DNA of 20,433 nucleotides from Coemansia sp. RSA 922 (taxonomy: Eukaryota; Kickxellomycota; Kickxellomycetes; Kickxellales; Kickxellaceae): the NCBI GenBank assembly GCA_027577415.1, contig JANBQS010000345.1, positions 1-20,433 of the forward strand, in the 5' to 3' direction. Under the pieces are notes generated by a model. That model ran no database searches, was not told the DNA's origin, and worked only from the letters and a program-made list of their open reading frames with translations. The position numbers were made by a program, and so were the translations under genes. Shown here piece after piece: positions 6,954 through 14,368 of this stretch; the stretch's first letter is position 1, and each line of letters begins with the position of its first letter.

Positions 6954-8063
6954 ATGCGTATACTCTCTTCATTTCGTACTCCTTTGGTTCAATTCCGTCG
7001 TAATCTTTGGGCACAAGCAGCAGTATATTCAGAGACGGGCGATGCCTGTAGTGTTTTGCGAGTGGTACGGCGAGAGTTGCCTGAATTAACAAATGACGAG
7101 ATAGTAGTCAAAATGCTAGCGGCTCCCGTTAACCCGTCCGACCTCAACCAAATCGAGGGTACGTATCCGGTTAAAGGTCGTTTCTCTATTGTGGAGGGTG
7201 AGCGAGTAGCGGTGGGTGGCAACGAAGGCGTAGGCGTAGTAACTGCGGTTGGCAACGGTGTTTGTGACTTTGCTGTGGGCGATTGGGTTGTTCCGCGACG
7301 TGCTGGGGAATTCGGTACTTGGTGCACACATACTGTAGTTGGGCAGGAGCAAGTGACAAAAGTGCCTTTGGAGTGGCGGCATAACGTGGATGCATTGACT
7401 GTGGGCAGTATGAAGGTTAATCCTAGTACGGCCTACCGACTACTACGTGACTATGTTGATCTTGTACCTGGCGATTGGGTTATTCAAAATGGAGCCAACT
7501 CTGGTGTAGGTCGCGCAGTAATCCAGATGGCTAGAGCTATAGGTGTTCGTACTATTAATGTGGTTAGGGACCGGTCGCCCGAGGAATACGGGTTGTTAGA
7601 ACGAGAGTTGCGGTTACTGGGTGCTGATCTCGTCGTGCGTGATACTGAGCTGAGCAGCGACACGTTTAAAACTCAGATACGCGCATTGGGAGCAGTGAAA
7701 CTGGGGCTTAACTGTGTCGGTGGGAGAATGGCGCTCAGCATGACTAAGCACCTCTCTGCGGGAGCTACGCTGGCTAGCTACGGCGGTATGTCTAGGCAGC
7801 CGGTGGTTATGCCTACGTCGCTATTGTTGTTTAAGGATATTGCGGCACGTGGGTTCTGGATGAACCGGTGGTACGAGCACTGTGGGAAGGAGGAGCGAGA
7901 CGACATGTGGCGGGAGATATTGGAAATGGCTGGGCAGGGTCGTTTTGTTACTCAGCCGATGGAACTGGCAAAGTGGAGTGATTTGCCTCTGGATGAGGCC
8001 CAGGCGCTGGTGGCAACTGCGGTTGCTTGGGGCGGCGCCAAACATGCGTTTGTGTTCCCGTGA
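6954..8063 (+). CDS. ETR1: Mitochondrial 2-enoyl thioester reductase (Etr1/MECR)
   Basis: A 369-residue MDR-superfamily enzyme that reduces trans-2-enoyl-ACP with NADPH in mitochondrial type II fatty-acid synthesis, the pathway feeding lipoic acid production. Residues 1-20 (four Arg, no acidic residue) look like a mitochondrial targeting peptide. Signature stretches are AAPVNPSDLNQIEGTYP with the catalytic Tyr71, GNEGVGVV (89-96), SMKVNPSTAYRLL (152-164), the nucleotide-binding NGANSGVGRAVIQMA (179-193), and INVVRDR. There are no zinc-binding residues, as expected. The length is close to the yeast enzyme. The gene stands alone between the duplicated locus and the arrestin gene; an AATAAA signal lies 129 bases after the stop. 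Confidence 0.95.
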   Translation: MRILSSFRTPLVQFRRNLWAQAAVYSETGDACSVLRVVRRELPELTNDEIVVKMLAAPVNPSDLNQIEGTYPVKGRFSIVEGERVAVGGNEGVGVVTAVGNGVCDFAVGDWVVPRRAGEFGTWCTHTVVGQEQVTKVPLEWRHNVDALTVGSMKVNPSTAYRLLRDYVDLVPGDWVIQNGANSGVGRAVIQMARAIGVRTINVVRDRSPEEYGLLERELRLLGADLVVRDTELSSDTFKTQIRALGAVKLGLNCVGGRMALSMTKHLSAGATLASYGGMSRQPVVMPTSLLLFKDIAARGFWMNRWYEHCGKEERDDMWREILEMAGQGRFVTQPMELAKWSDLPLDEAQALVATAVAWGGAKHAFVFP

Positions 8064-8191
8064 CATGTGAGAGAAACTTCCATTCTCCCCCGCAAGTGCT
8101 GCGGACACACAAGTCTCTTTCCGCATCTTTTTTTTCTTTTGCTCATGTGGTCGTTAAAAGGGAGAGAGGGATTCTTTTCCCTCCCCTTGGC

Positions 8192-8197
8192 AATAAA
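8192..8197 (+). terminator. AATAAA poly(A) signal of the ETR1-like gene
   Basis: The hexamer AATAAA lies in the 221-base gap between the reductase stop and the arrestin ATG. It is the only such signal on the plus strand there, so it is the likely 3'-end signal. Confidence 0.4.
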
Positions 8198-8284
8198 AAG
8201 AACAAAGCTCCACTACTTTTTCCTTTTTCGTTTTTTTCTTATTCACCACCAAACTTTTGTTAATTATATATTTTATTTTTTGAA

Positions 8285-10846
8285 ATGCTAGAGCTCAGAG
8301 TAGTCGTGGACAAGGAGTGTGCTGAATGCCTAGTATACCAGCACCAAGAGTCGTCGCTGCGAGGCAAGTTATTTATAAAGACCGGGGACAAGCTCAAGCT
8401 CCGGCAAATAACCATCCGACTAGTCAGCACCGAGCTTGTCGACATCCACGAGAACAGCGAGCTGACGCCGGCGGAAGTGGCGGCGAGTAACGGGTTTTTG
8501 CAGAAGAGCACCAGGACCATCGGCACGTGGGTGGTGCTGGCGAAGAGCGGCGACACGCACGTGCTGGGGGTGGGCGAGCACCAGTATTCGTTCGAAATTG
8601 CGCTGCCCAAGGGCCTCGACGGCACGGTGGACACGGGCGCGTACCGGCTGGGGTATGAGCTGGAGTCGCGCGTGGAGCACTCTTTTGTGCTCAAGCCGGC
8701 GTCTTTGATGATGACGCCGGTGACGCTGGTGCAGGTGCCGATGGGTCTGAACCTGCACTCGGACGACCGCGTGTCGATGAACATTGTCCCGGACGTGCTC
8801 CTCAGCAGGAGCCTTGTGCCCGAGGACGTGCCGCTGGGCCGCGCTGTGTGTGTGCACGCTGACGCCATCGACCAGGGGAAGGAGTTTGTGCTGCGGCACC
8901 TCTGGGACTCTGCGCTGGCCGTGCGACTGAGGCTGGCGCGTGGGCGAGTGTTCCCGACCGACGCCTACGCCACCGTCGACATCCAAGCGGTGCCCATTAC
9001 CAGGGAATATCGCTGCACCCGCGTCACTCTGAGGCTGGAGGAGATTTCCATCATCGCGCGGCCCCAGCGCAGCCAGCCTGCTGCCGCTGCCCGCCAGGCG
9101 TCGACGAGGACAAGGCCAGCGAGCAGCAGCCTGGCGCCACTGCGGCGGCACTCGGTGGCCAACTCGGCCATGTCCAATTCGAGCTCCGACAGCGTGGCTG
9201 GTGCTGCGCGTGGCGACAATGCGGCGGCGTATGCGCAGGAGTGCTCGGCCGAGTACCAGAACGCGATCACGAAGGTGCGCACGCTGGCGATGGCGTCGCA
9301 CACGGCGTGGCCCGAGCGGCCGAGCGTGTCGCTGGCGGAGTTCTCGGGCATCGCGTCGGCCAGGCTGCGGCTGCACGTGTCGGCGGCGGACCGGGCGCAC
9401 ACGGACATCAGGAACTCGCACATCCAGGTCCACCACCAGATCGCCTACGAGGTCCGGTACGAGCGGGTCCAGGCGGCCGAGTCGTCGGATGCGCGGATCC
9501 TGGCGGTCGCCAAAGTCTACGGCGCACTGGCCAACGCCAACATTGTGCGTCGCGATGAGCTCAGGAACCTGGAGGTCGTCAGAGGCACGCTGCCTGTGGC
9601 TGTTGTGCCAAAGAAAATATCCGCGCTGTGGGGCCTCAAGAACATCGACTATGATAATGACCCCGAGGATGAGCCGAATGCCTTTCCCGTCCCTAATACG
9701 ACCGAGTCGCATCTTGTTGACCTTGCCGCTGATGTTGCTGCCGCTCCCTATGTGCCGTCGTCCGCCATGCTTGACATGATGCATAGCAACGATGGTTATT
9801 CTTCTAGTGGTTCTGCCATGCCCACGATGTCTAGTATCCCCACGATGCCTGGCATGCCTATGGTGCCTGGTATCCCTACGATGCCTGGAATGCCCACGAT
9901 GCCTGGCATCCCTACAGTGTCGAGCTTTGCCGCGATGCCCACAGTGCCTGGTATTCCTGGTATCCCTGGCGTCCCTGGCGGCTCCTACATGCCCGCAGCT
10001 CCAGCTTCTCAGCCGATGGGATTCAATCCCATGCTCATGCCACCGGCGCCGCTTGGCTTTGGGATGGGCGGTCCTTCAGCCGACATGAACTACATGGGGT
10101 ATAATGGTCCTTCGGCCGACACTAGCTACAATATGGCGTATGGCAACAACGCGGGATACAATCCGATGCTGCAGCAGCAGATACTCATGTTCCAGGAGCA
10201 GCAGCGTATGCAGCAGCAACAGTTCTTCCAACAGCTCACCGAACAGTACGGCCAAATGGCTGTATCTCCAGTATCACAGACAAGGACTGAGCCTCAGAAC
10301 TCTGCTTATACCTATGGCCCTGCTCCTCCTCCGCCTCCAACTGCTAGGAGTGAGGTTTTGCTGCCGGTTGTTCAGGAGCCAACCAGTTATGTTACGAATG
10401 CTGCTGCTATTGAGTTATCTTCTGTGCCGGCTGTAGTAGTGCCAACTCTGGTTGTGGAGCCCGCGGATACGATAATAGAGACCGCTACAGTGTCGGAGAC
10501 GGCTACAGAGGCAGCGAGTGTTTCTGACTCTGTCGCTCCTGAGACTTCAAGACCTGATTCTGCTGCTGACACCAGCTCTGCCGCCGACCAACATTTAACA
10601 TCGATTACGGCTGCTATCGATCATAGTGCGGCTGAAGCTAGCAGTGCTCCAGCTTTACAATCGCTTACGCACTCGCAATCAAATACTGCTATTAGCGAGC
10701 ACAATGATACTGCTACGGGTCGTCACTCACCGCCTCCAAACTACGACGACCTTCTTCCGCCTGATTACGAAGTACCTGCTAACCAGCCACCACCTTACCG
10801 ACCAATGGAAAGCAATAGGTCTAGAAACCGTATGTGGGGGGTATAG
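8285..10846 (+). CDS. Alpha-arrestin (ART-type ubiquitin-ligase adaptor)
   Basis: An 853-residue protein. The first half (about 1-260 and 340-440) has the arrestin beta-sandwich pattern: LRVVVDKECAECLVYQHQES, LRGKLFIKTGDKLKLRQITIRL with a following HE, GEHQYSFEIALPKGL (typical arrestin-N), and YELESRVEH. The arrestin-C-like half is interrupted by a Ser/Ala-rich insert at about 262-310. The C-terminal 350 residues look disordered: a G-x-P repeat (512-566), a Q/M-rich segment (about 629-657), and three PPxY motifs, PPNY 817-820, PPDY 825-828 and PPPY 835-838. PPxY motifs bind the WW domains of Rsp5/NEDD4 ligases, so the likely role is bringing plasma-membrane transporters to ubiquitination and endocytosis. 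The start follows an AT-rich leader with TATATATTTTATTT. Third codon positions are strongly G/C until about base 9620, then become mixed. Confidence 0.87.
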   Translation: MLELRVVVDKECAECLVYQHQESSLRGKLFIKTGDKLKLRQITIRLVSTELVDIHENSELTPAEVAASNGFLQKSTRTIGTWVVLAKSGDTHVLGVGEHQYSFEIALPKGLDGTVDTGAYRLGYELESRVEHSFVLKPASLMMTPVTLVQVPMGLNLHSDDRVSMNIVPDVLLSRSLVPEDVPLGRAVCVHADAIDQGKEFVLRHLWDSALAVRLRLARGRVFPTDAYATVDIQAVPITREYRCTRVTLRLEEISIIARPQRSQPAAAARQASTRTRPASSSLAPLRRHSVANSAMSNSSSDSVAGAARGDNAAAYAQECSAEYQNAITKVRTLAMASHTAWPERPSVSLAEFSGIASARLRLHVSAADRAHTDIRNSHIQVHHQIAYEVRYERVQAAESSDARILAVAKVYGALANANIVRRDELRNLEVVRGTLPVAVVPKKISALWGLKNIDYDNDPEDEPNAFPVPNTTESHLVDLAADVAAAPYVPSSAMLDMMHSNDGYSSSGSAMPTMSSIPTMPGMPMVPGIPTMPGMPTMPGIPTVSSFAAMPTVPGIPGIPGVPGGSYMPAAPASQPMGFNPMLMPPAPLGFGMGGPSADMNYMGYNGPSADTSYNMAYGNNAGYNPMLQQQILMFQEQQRMQQQQFFQQLTEQYGQMAVSPVSQTRTEPQNSAYTYGPAPPPPPTARSEVLLPVVQEPTSYVTNAAAIELSSVPAVVVPTLVVEPADTIIETATVSETATEAASVSDSVAPETSRPDSAADTSSAADQHLTSITAAIDHSAAEASSAPALQSLTHSQSNTAISEHNDTATGRHSPPPNYDDLLPPDYEVPANQPPPYRPMESNRSRNRMWGV
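9818..9982 (+). repeat. 18-base coding repeat, G-[IM]-P-[TM]-[MV]-P
   Basis: Inside the arrestin gene. From 9851 there are three clean 18-base units (GMPMVP, GIPTMP, GMPTMP) and a fourth partial one at 9905, flanked by degenerate versions on both sides. They encode a flexible, collagen-like G-x-P pattern in the disordered tail. Copy number may vary between strains. Confidence 0.8.
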
Positions 10847-10859
10847 TATATATATTTTT

Positions 10860-12503
10860 TTAAATATCTTTGCATTTACTAATTACTAGTCGACAATCTA
10901 CCTCTGGATACAATGGCTTTGTCGATAAAAACTGCGTCATCTCCATTAGCCTCGGATTCCCCTTCTCGTCTAACACATGTGGTCCTCTGCGAGTATAATC
11001 AGTAGGTAAAGACATGTCGTAGTCTTTGAGTAAGTTGGCTAGTATCGTAAACATTTTGATTAATGCCAATTGCTTCCCCATGCAGATTCTATTCCCGTAG
11101 CCGAATGAAAATACACTGTGTTGCGCCCGCTTATTGTTAAGAAACCTCGTTGGATCAAATCTACCAGGCTCGTCCCAGTAGTCCGTGCTATGATGAGAAC
11201 CCCAAAGGTTTGCAAACACTATCGTACCTTCTGGCAAATACTGTCCCTGAATTGTGGTGCCGCCTGGTGGTGTTGTTCTAGGGATTTGTACGCCTGGTAC
11301 TGTTACCAATCGCATCGACTCTAGTATGCATGCTTCCAAATAAGGTAATTGAGTTTTGGCTTGTGAGTATGTTACGGTTTGTGAGCGGGAATTGAATATT
11401 GTACGAACTTCTTGCGTAGCTCTACGATAGCACTCTGGGTATAGCATTAATAGATGCATAGTCCAGGTCAATGAATACGCTGTGGGATCTATACCACCTA
11501 TTAACAGTAGTAGTGACTCTGCGTGGATCTGTTCAGCGGTCAAACGTATCTTGGACTCTGGTTCTTCGCAATCAACTAATGCTTGAAGTAAGTCAACTGG
11601 TCTAGACATTTCATCCAAACTTTTCAACTTTGAAAGCAACTGCTTGCGTTCGGTTATCGATCCATATACGTAAGAGGCTATTTGCTTATACTTGTGCTCC
11701 CACGGCAACGTAATTAGGTAGAATAGGGGTCTCGGCAATAATTGTAAAAGTGCGCGTACTGATATATAATTGGTTGACGAGTTCATCCAATTTAACGTGT
11801 CCTCTGAACTTGTTGTCTTGAAGACCTCGATTTCCTGACCATACACCAACCTAGAGACAATGTTGAATGTGCAGAGCGTAAACGTAGTACAAAAATTTAC
11901 TTCCACCTTTTGACCCTCGTTCGCAGCACCATAAAGTAAACTATCCCATTTACTCTTGATTGCGTTTATCCCGTGCTCGAGTATTAGTGGCTCCATTCGT
12001 GATACATAGGTTGAGCTGAAATAGGGGCCAAGCATGCGTCGCTTTTTGCTAACCATATGTGGGTCAGTAGTACTCATAATACTGTCGATGCCAGTGAATC
12101 TTAGGATTTTGTAGTACTCGTTTTTGAGAAACGCCGGCGAACTTAAAACAGCTCTTATATCAGCTGGATTACTGATACTAACGCCGTCAGGTTGGCAAAC
12201 GTAAATGTCTCCGTACTTTTGCGCGTTTCGGCGCGCGTCTGGCGCCATTTGTCCTGTAGCTACTATTACCTCCAAATAATGCCTGGTCAGTCTGGCTAAT
12301 AGGGGACCTGGTATATGCCGTAGTGGAGAAAAATACAACTCGTGGATTAGCCGATAGACTACTATAGATAATATAACAATAAAAGTTACACTACTATATT
12401 CTATCCAACTAAACCCAACAAGTAGGTGATATAAGGACAAAACATGTGCGATTAGCGGCATTATTGTTAAGTTTGATATGAACATTAATAAAAAGTAATA
12501 CAT
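10860..12503 (-). CDS. Cytochrome P450 monooxygenase
   Basis: A 547-residue membrane-bound P450. The N-terminus has hydrophobic segments (about 4-30 and 36-52) followed by the proline hinge HIPGPLLARL (63-72). The heme motif is FSFGYGNRICMG with ligand Cys474, the K-helix ExxR is ESMR (395-398), and FDPTRF is the PERF-like motif. The I-helix reads GGIDPTA (336-342): a proline stands where most P450s have the oxygen-activating threonine, with threonine one residue later. The protein probably hydroxylates or epoxidises a lipophilic substrate at the ER, with electrons from P450 reductase; the substrate is not readable. The gene is convergent with the arrestin, 13 bases between stops. Codons are AT-leaning. 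In-frame Met7 and Met15 are alternative starts. Confidence 0.93.
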   Translation of the reverse strand: MYYFLLMFISNLTIMPLIAHVLSLYHLLVGFSWIEYSSVTFIVILSIVVYRLIHELYFSPLRHIPGPLLARLTRHYLEVIVATGQMAPDARRNAQKYGDIYVCQPDGVSISNPADIRAVLSSPAFLKNEYYKILRFTGIDSIMSTTDPHMVSKKRRMLGPYFSSTYVSRMEPLILEHGINAIKSKWDSLLYGAANEGQKVEVNFCTTFTLCTFNIVSRLVYGQEIEVFKTTSSEDTLNWMNSSTNYISVRALLQLLPRPLFYLITLPWEHKYKQIASYVYGSITERKQLLSKLKSLDEMSRPVDLLQALVDCEEPESKIRLTAEQIHAESLLLLIGGIDPTAYSLTWTMHLLMLYPECYRRATQEVRTIFNSRSQTVTYSQAKTQLPYLEACILESMRLVTVPGVQIPRTTPPGGTTIQGQYLPEGTIVFANLWGSHHSTDYWDEPGRFDPTRFLNNKRAQHSVFSFGYGNRICMGKQLALIKMFTILANLLKDYDMSLPTDYTRRGPHVLDEKGNPRLMEMTQFLSTKPLYPEVDCRLVISKCKDI

Positions 12504-13004
12504 ATAAAAAGAAAAAAGGTTGCAAGCTAAAAAATAAAAATAAAAAGAGGGAGAGGCTATTGTGATATAAAAAATAGTAGTAATACGGTTAGATTACACT
12601 TCTTTTTATCCTTTTTCACTACATTTTATATATGCAGAGTTGCGGAAAAATTCGTGCATATCAGCTGCATCCATGCTTGTATACTCACGCACGTAGAGTA
12701 GAAACATTATATATGCATGGCGCATTATTTATAAAGTGTAGCCTTCTCGTTGTCTCTCTCTCGTATGCTCCTCCATTGATAAATCGCTCATTCACTTTGA
12801 GAGGGGGAAGGGATGCTTGAACGTCTTGTGGACAAGTGTGGCTTTCTTTTTTATTACCCACTTTGCTTGTATTAGTTGACCTTTTTCTTTCTTCTCTAGC
12901 CTCGTGTGCAGCTGATCGAACCTGGTGCTCTAGAATAGTAGCAAAGCCACGTGTATGTATTCAAAAAGTAATAATGCATCTTCTTGTAGGGGAGGGTTTA
13001 TTGC
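12504..13004. other. Intergenic region between P450 promoter and orphan gene 3' end
   Basis: 501 bases. The left part (12504-12610) is A/T-rich with AAAATAAAAATAAAAA runs and should be the P450 promoter on the minus strand. Two TTATATATGCA stretches occur near 12626 and 12707. Short open frames on the plus strand have weak content and I do not accept them as genes. Confidence 0.5.
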
Positions 13005-13364
13005 CTACATCAATATTACAGACACCTCAGGACTGGTGAACTTCTTAATTACTTTTTCTTTATCATCTGTCGAGCAAACAAAAATCAAATAGCTACTTGT
13101 CAGCTTATCAGCTACCTCCAATAGGTCTTTATTTACTATCGTATCTGTAGGCAGCCACTTTATGGTGTTACCACCCTGTACGGTAAACATTAAACACTCA
13201 CCAGTGAGCTCTTCAAATGCTTTTGCTTTCACTAGATAATCGAATAACTGGTCACCAAGAGGTACATTATTGATATCACATTTTTTGCCCGTATCTTCAC
13301 CACTTTCGTTAATAATAATTGAAAGTACAGTAAAATTTGCTGTTTCACTCATGTTGCTTTGCAT
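13005..13364 (-). CDS. AT-rich orphan small protein, 119 residues
   Basis: A minus-strand frame from the ATG at 13364 (or 13352, four codons later) to a TAG at 13005. No signal peptide. The sequence alternates beta-like and helical stretches (NFTVLSIIINESG, then LFDYLVKAKAFEELTG, CLMFTVQGG, SSYLIFVCS), a layout compatible with a small alpha/beta fold, even a beta-grasp, but I recognise no family. Three cysteines. A TATA-like run (minus-strand TTTTATAAATTATATATTTT, about 13427-13446) lies about 70-80 bases upstream. Codon use is AT-rich, unlike the GC-rich arrestin and regulator nearby. The frame extends upstream without an ATG and includes low-complexity leader sequence, so I use the first ATG after the TATA box. 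It is followed on the same strand order by another small orphan upstream. Confidence 0.6.
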   Translation of the reverse strand: MQSNMSETANFTVLSIIINESGEDTGKKCDINNVPLGDQLFDYLVKAKAFEELTGECLMFTVQGGNTIKWLPTDTIVNKDLLEVADKLTSSYLIFVCSTDDKEKVIKKFTSPEVSVILM

Positions 13365-13703
13365 TATTGGATGAGGGTGCGTACCTGGGTTTAGAAAAAG
13401 GTTTGAGAAAGTAAGAGTAACAAAGAAAATATATAATTTATAAAATAAAAGAATTGGAGAAGAAAGAAAGAAAAAAAAAGTAACAAGCAGTGTTCCCTTC
13501 CCCTTTCCCCCCTCCCTTTTTTCTTCCCTACTCCAAGGTAGGGGGAGGGAGAAAAAGGGCAGACTTGGTGCTTTGAAAGATTTTCTTTGAAAGTGTTGGC
13601 TAGAAAGGATGACTGCAGAGCTTTGAAAAAACAATTGTTACCCAATCAAAGAGTACACGTTTTTTTTTTGCACATGAGCTTAAAACCTTTACAGAAGTGT
13701 TGT
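13365..13703. other. Gap between two AT-rich orphan genes
   Basis: 339 bases holding the minus-strand promoter of the 119-residue orphan: a TATA-like run near 13427-13446 and a long purine-rich (plus strand) tract with poly-A and GGGGGAGGG at about 13440-13560. No coding sequence is convincing. Confidence 0.5.
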
Positions 13704-14042
13704 TTAAAGAAAAGTGCAGGAAGTATTCATAAACTGTTTATAGCTTCTTTGGGAACCAAAGGCAATTTCATAGCCATCAGATACCTCTTTAAAGTACAGT
13801 AAGAAATCATCAGGAGTAGGATTATAGTTTGTAAGTATATTTCCTCTGTTTGTTCCAAATAGTGTCCCAGGATGAAAGAATACAACCTTGTCTGGATGTT
13901 GAAGACTGAAATATTCTCCTAATATATAGTTAACAATATCCAGTACACAAATTTTTTTGCTTGGAATAGTGCCAAACTCTACTGGGGGTTGAAGAATACC
14001 CCTATCACAGTATCTGCCATAGATTTTACGTTCGTCGCTCAT
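13704..14042 (-). CDS. AT-rich orphan small protein, 112 residues
   Basis: A complete minus-strand frame from the ATG at 14042 to a TAA at 13704. It begins MSDERKIYGRYCDRG and has a hydrophobic helix-like stretch ICVLDIVNYILGEYF (about residues 31-45), then DKVVFFHPGTLFGTN, and DDFLLYFKEVSDGYEIAFG toward the end. No signal peptide or membrane helix; probably cytosolic. I do not recognise the family and see no clear alignment to the neighbouring 119-residue orphan, although size, strand and base composition are alike. A CT-rich (minus strand) leader precedes the ATG. It is divergent from the F-box gene at 14369. Confidence 0.6.
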   Translation of the reverse strand: MSDERKIYGRYCDRGILQPPVEFGTIPSKKICVLDIVNYILGEYFSLQHPDKVVFFHPGTLFGTNRGNILTNYNPTPDDFLLYFKEVSDGYEIAFGSQRSYKQFMNTSCTFL

Positions 14043-14368
14043 GATTGTAAGAAATAATTAATGTCAAGAATAATAGTGAAGAGAAGAGAGAGGAGAGAAA
14101 AGGAGAATTGACACCCCGCTTACATTTTCTTCTTTTGTGTCTTTTACTCGCCCTTTCCTGCTCAAGCTTTTTTTGTGAGCCGCAGTAAAAGGAGACTTTT
14201 TCTTTTTACACCACAAAAGGAGAAAAAAAAAACACTTCTCTTTGTGTCCCGTAAGCCTGGTGGGTAGAGACGATCAACGACTCAATCATCATCGGCAAAC
14301 GAGAAGAAAAAAACAAATTTGCAACAAAAAGGTTGTGAATTATTTTTTTTATTGCATTTCTCTTTACA
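14043..14368. promoter_or_regulatory. Divergent promoter region of orphan and F-box genes
   Basis: 326 bases between two divergently transcribed genes. Purine-rich on the plus strand near 14070-14105 (the CT-rich leader of the orphan), and T-rich around 14340-14365 just before the F-box ATG. No clear gene or repeat. Confidence 0.5.

Noticed and set aside
8420..9784. 454-codon antisense open frame across the arrestin gene, and others inside it
   Set aside because: It results from very high G/C at third positions of the real gene; the translation is Arg/His/Val-rich and without domain features.
12632..12820. Small plus-strand frame after a TATATATG sequence
   Set aside because: There is an ATG and a nearby TATA-like run, but the 62-residue content looks random and no other support is visible.
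12836..13039. 67-codon frame with a hydrophobic, signal-like beginning
   Set aside because: It begins with GTG, overlaps the orphan gene on the other strand, and sits in a pyrimidine-rich stretch that encodes Leu/Phe/Ser by composition.
13391..13645. 84-codon minus-strand frame in the gap between orphans
   Set aside because: It is low-complexity Phe/Leu/Ser-rich translation of a purine/pyrimidine tract with no other support.
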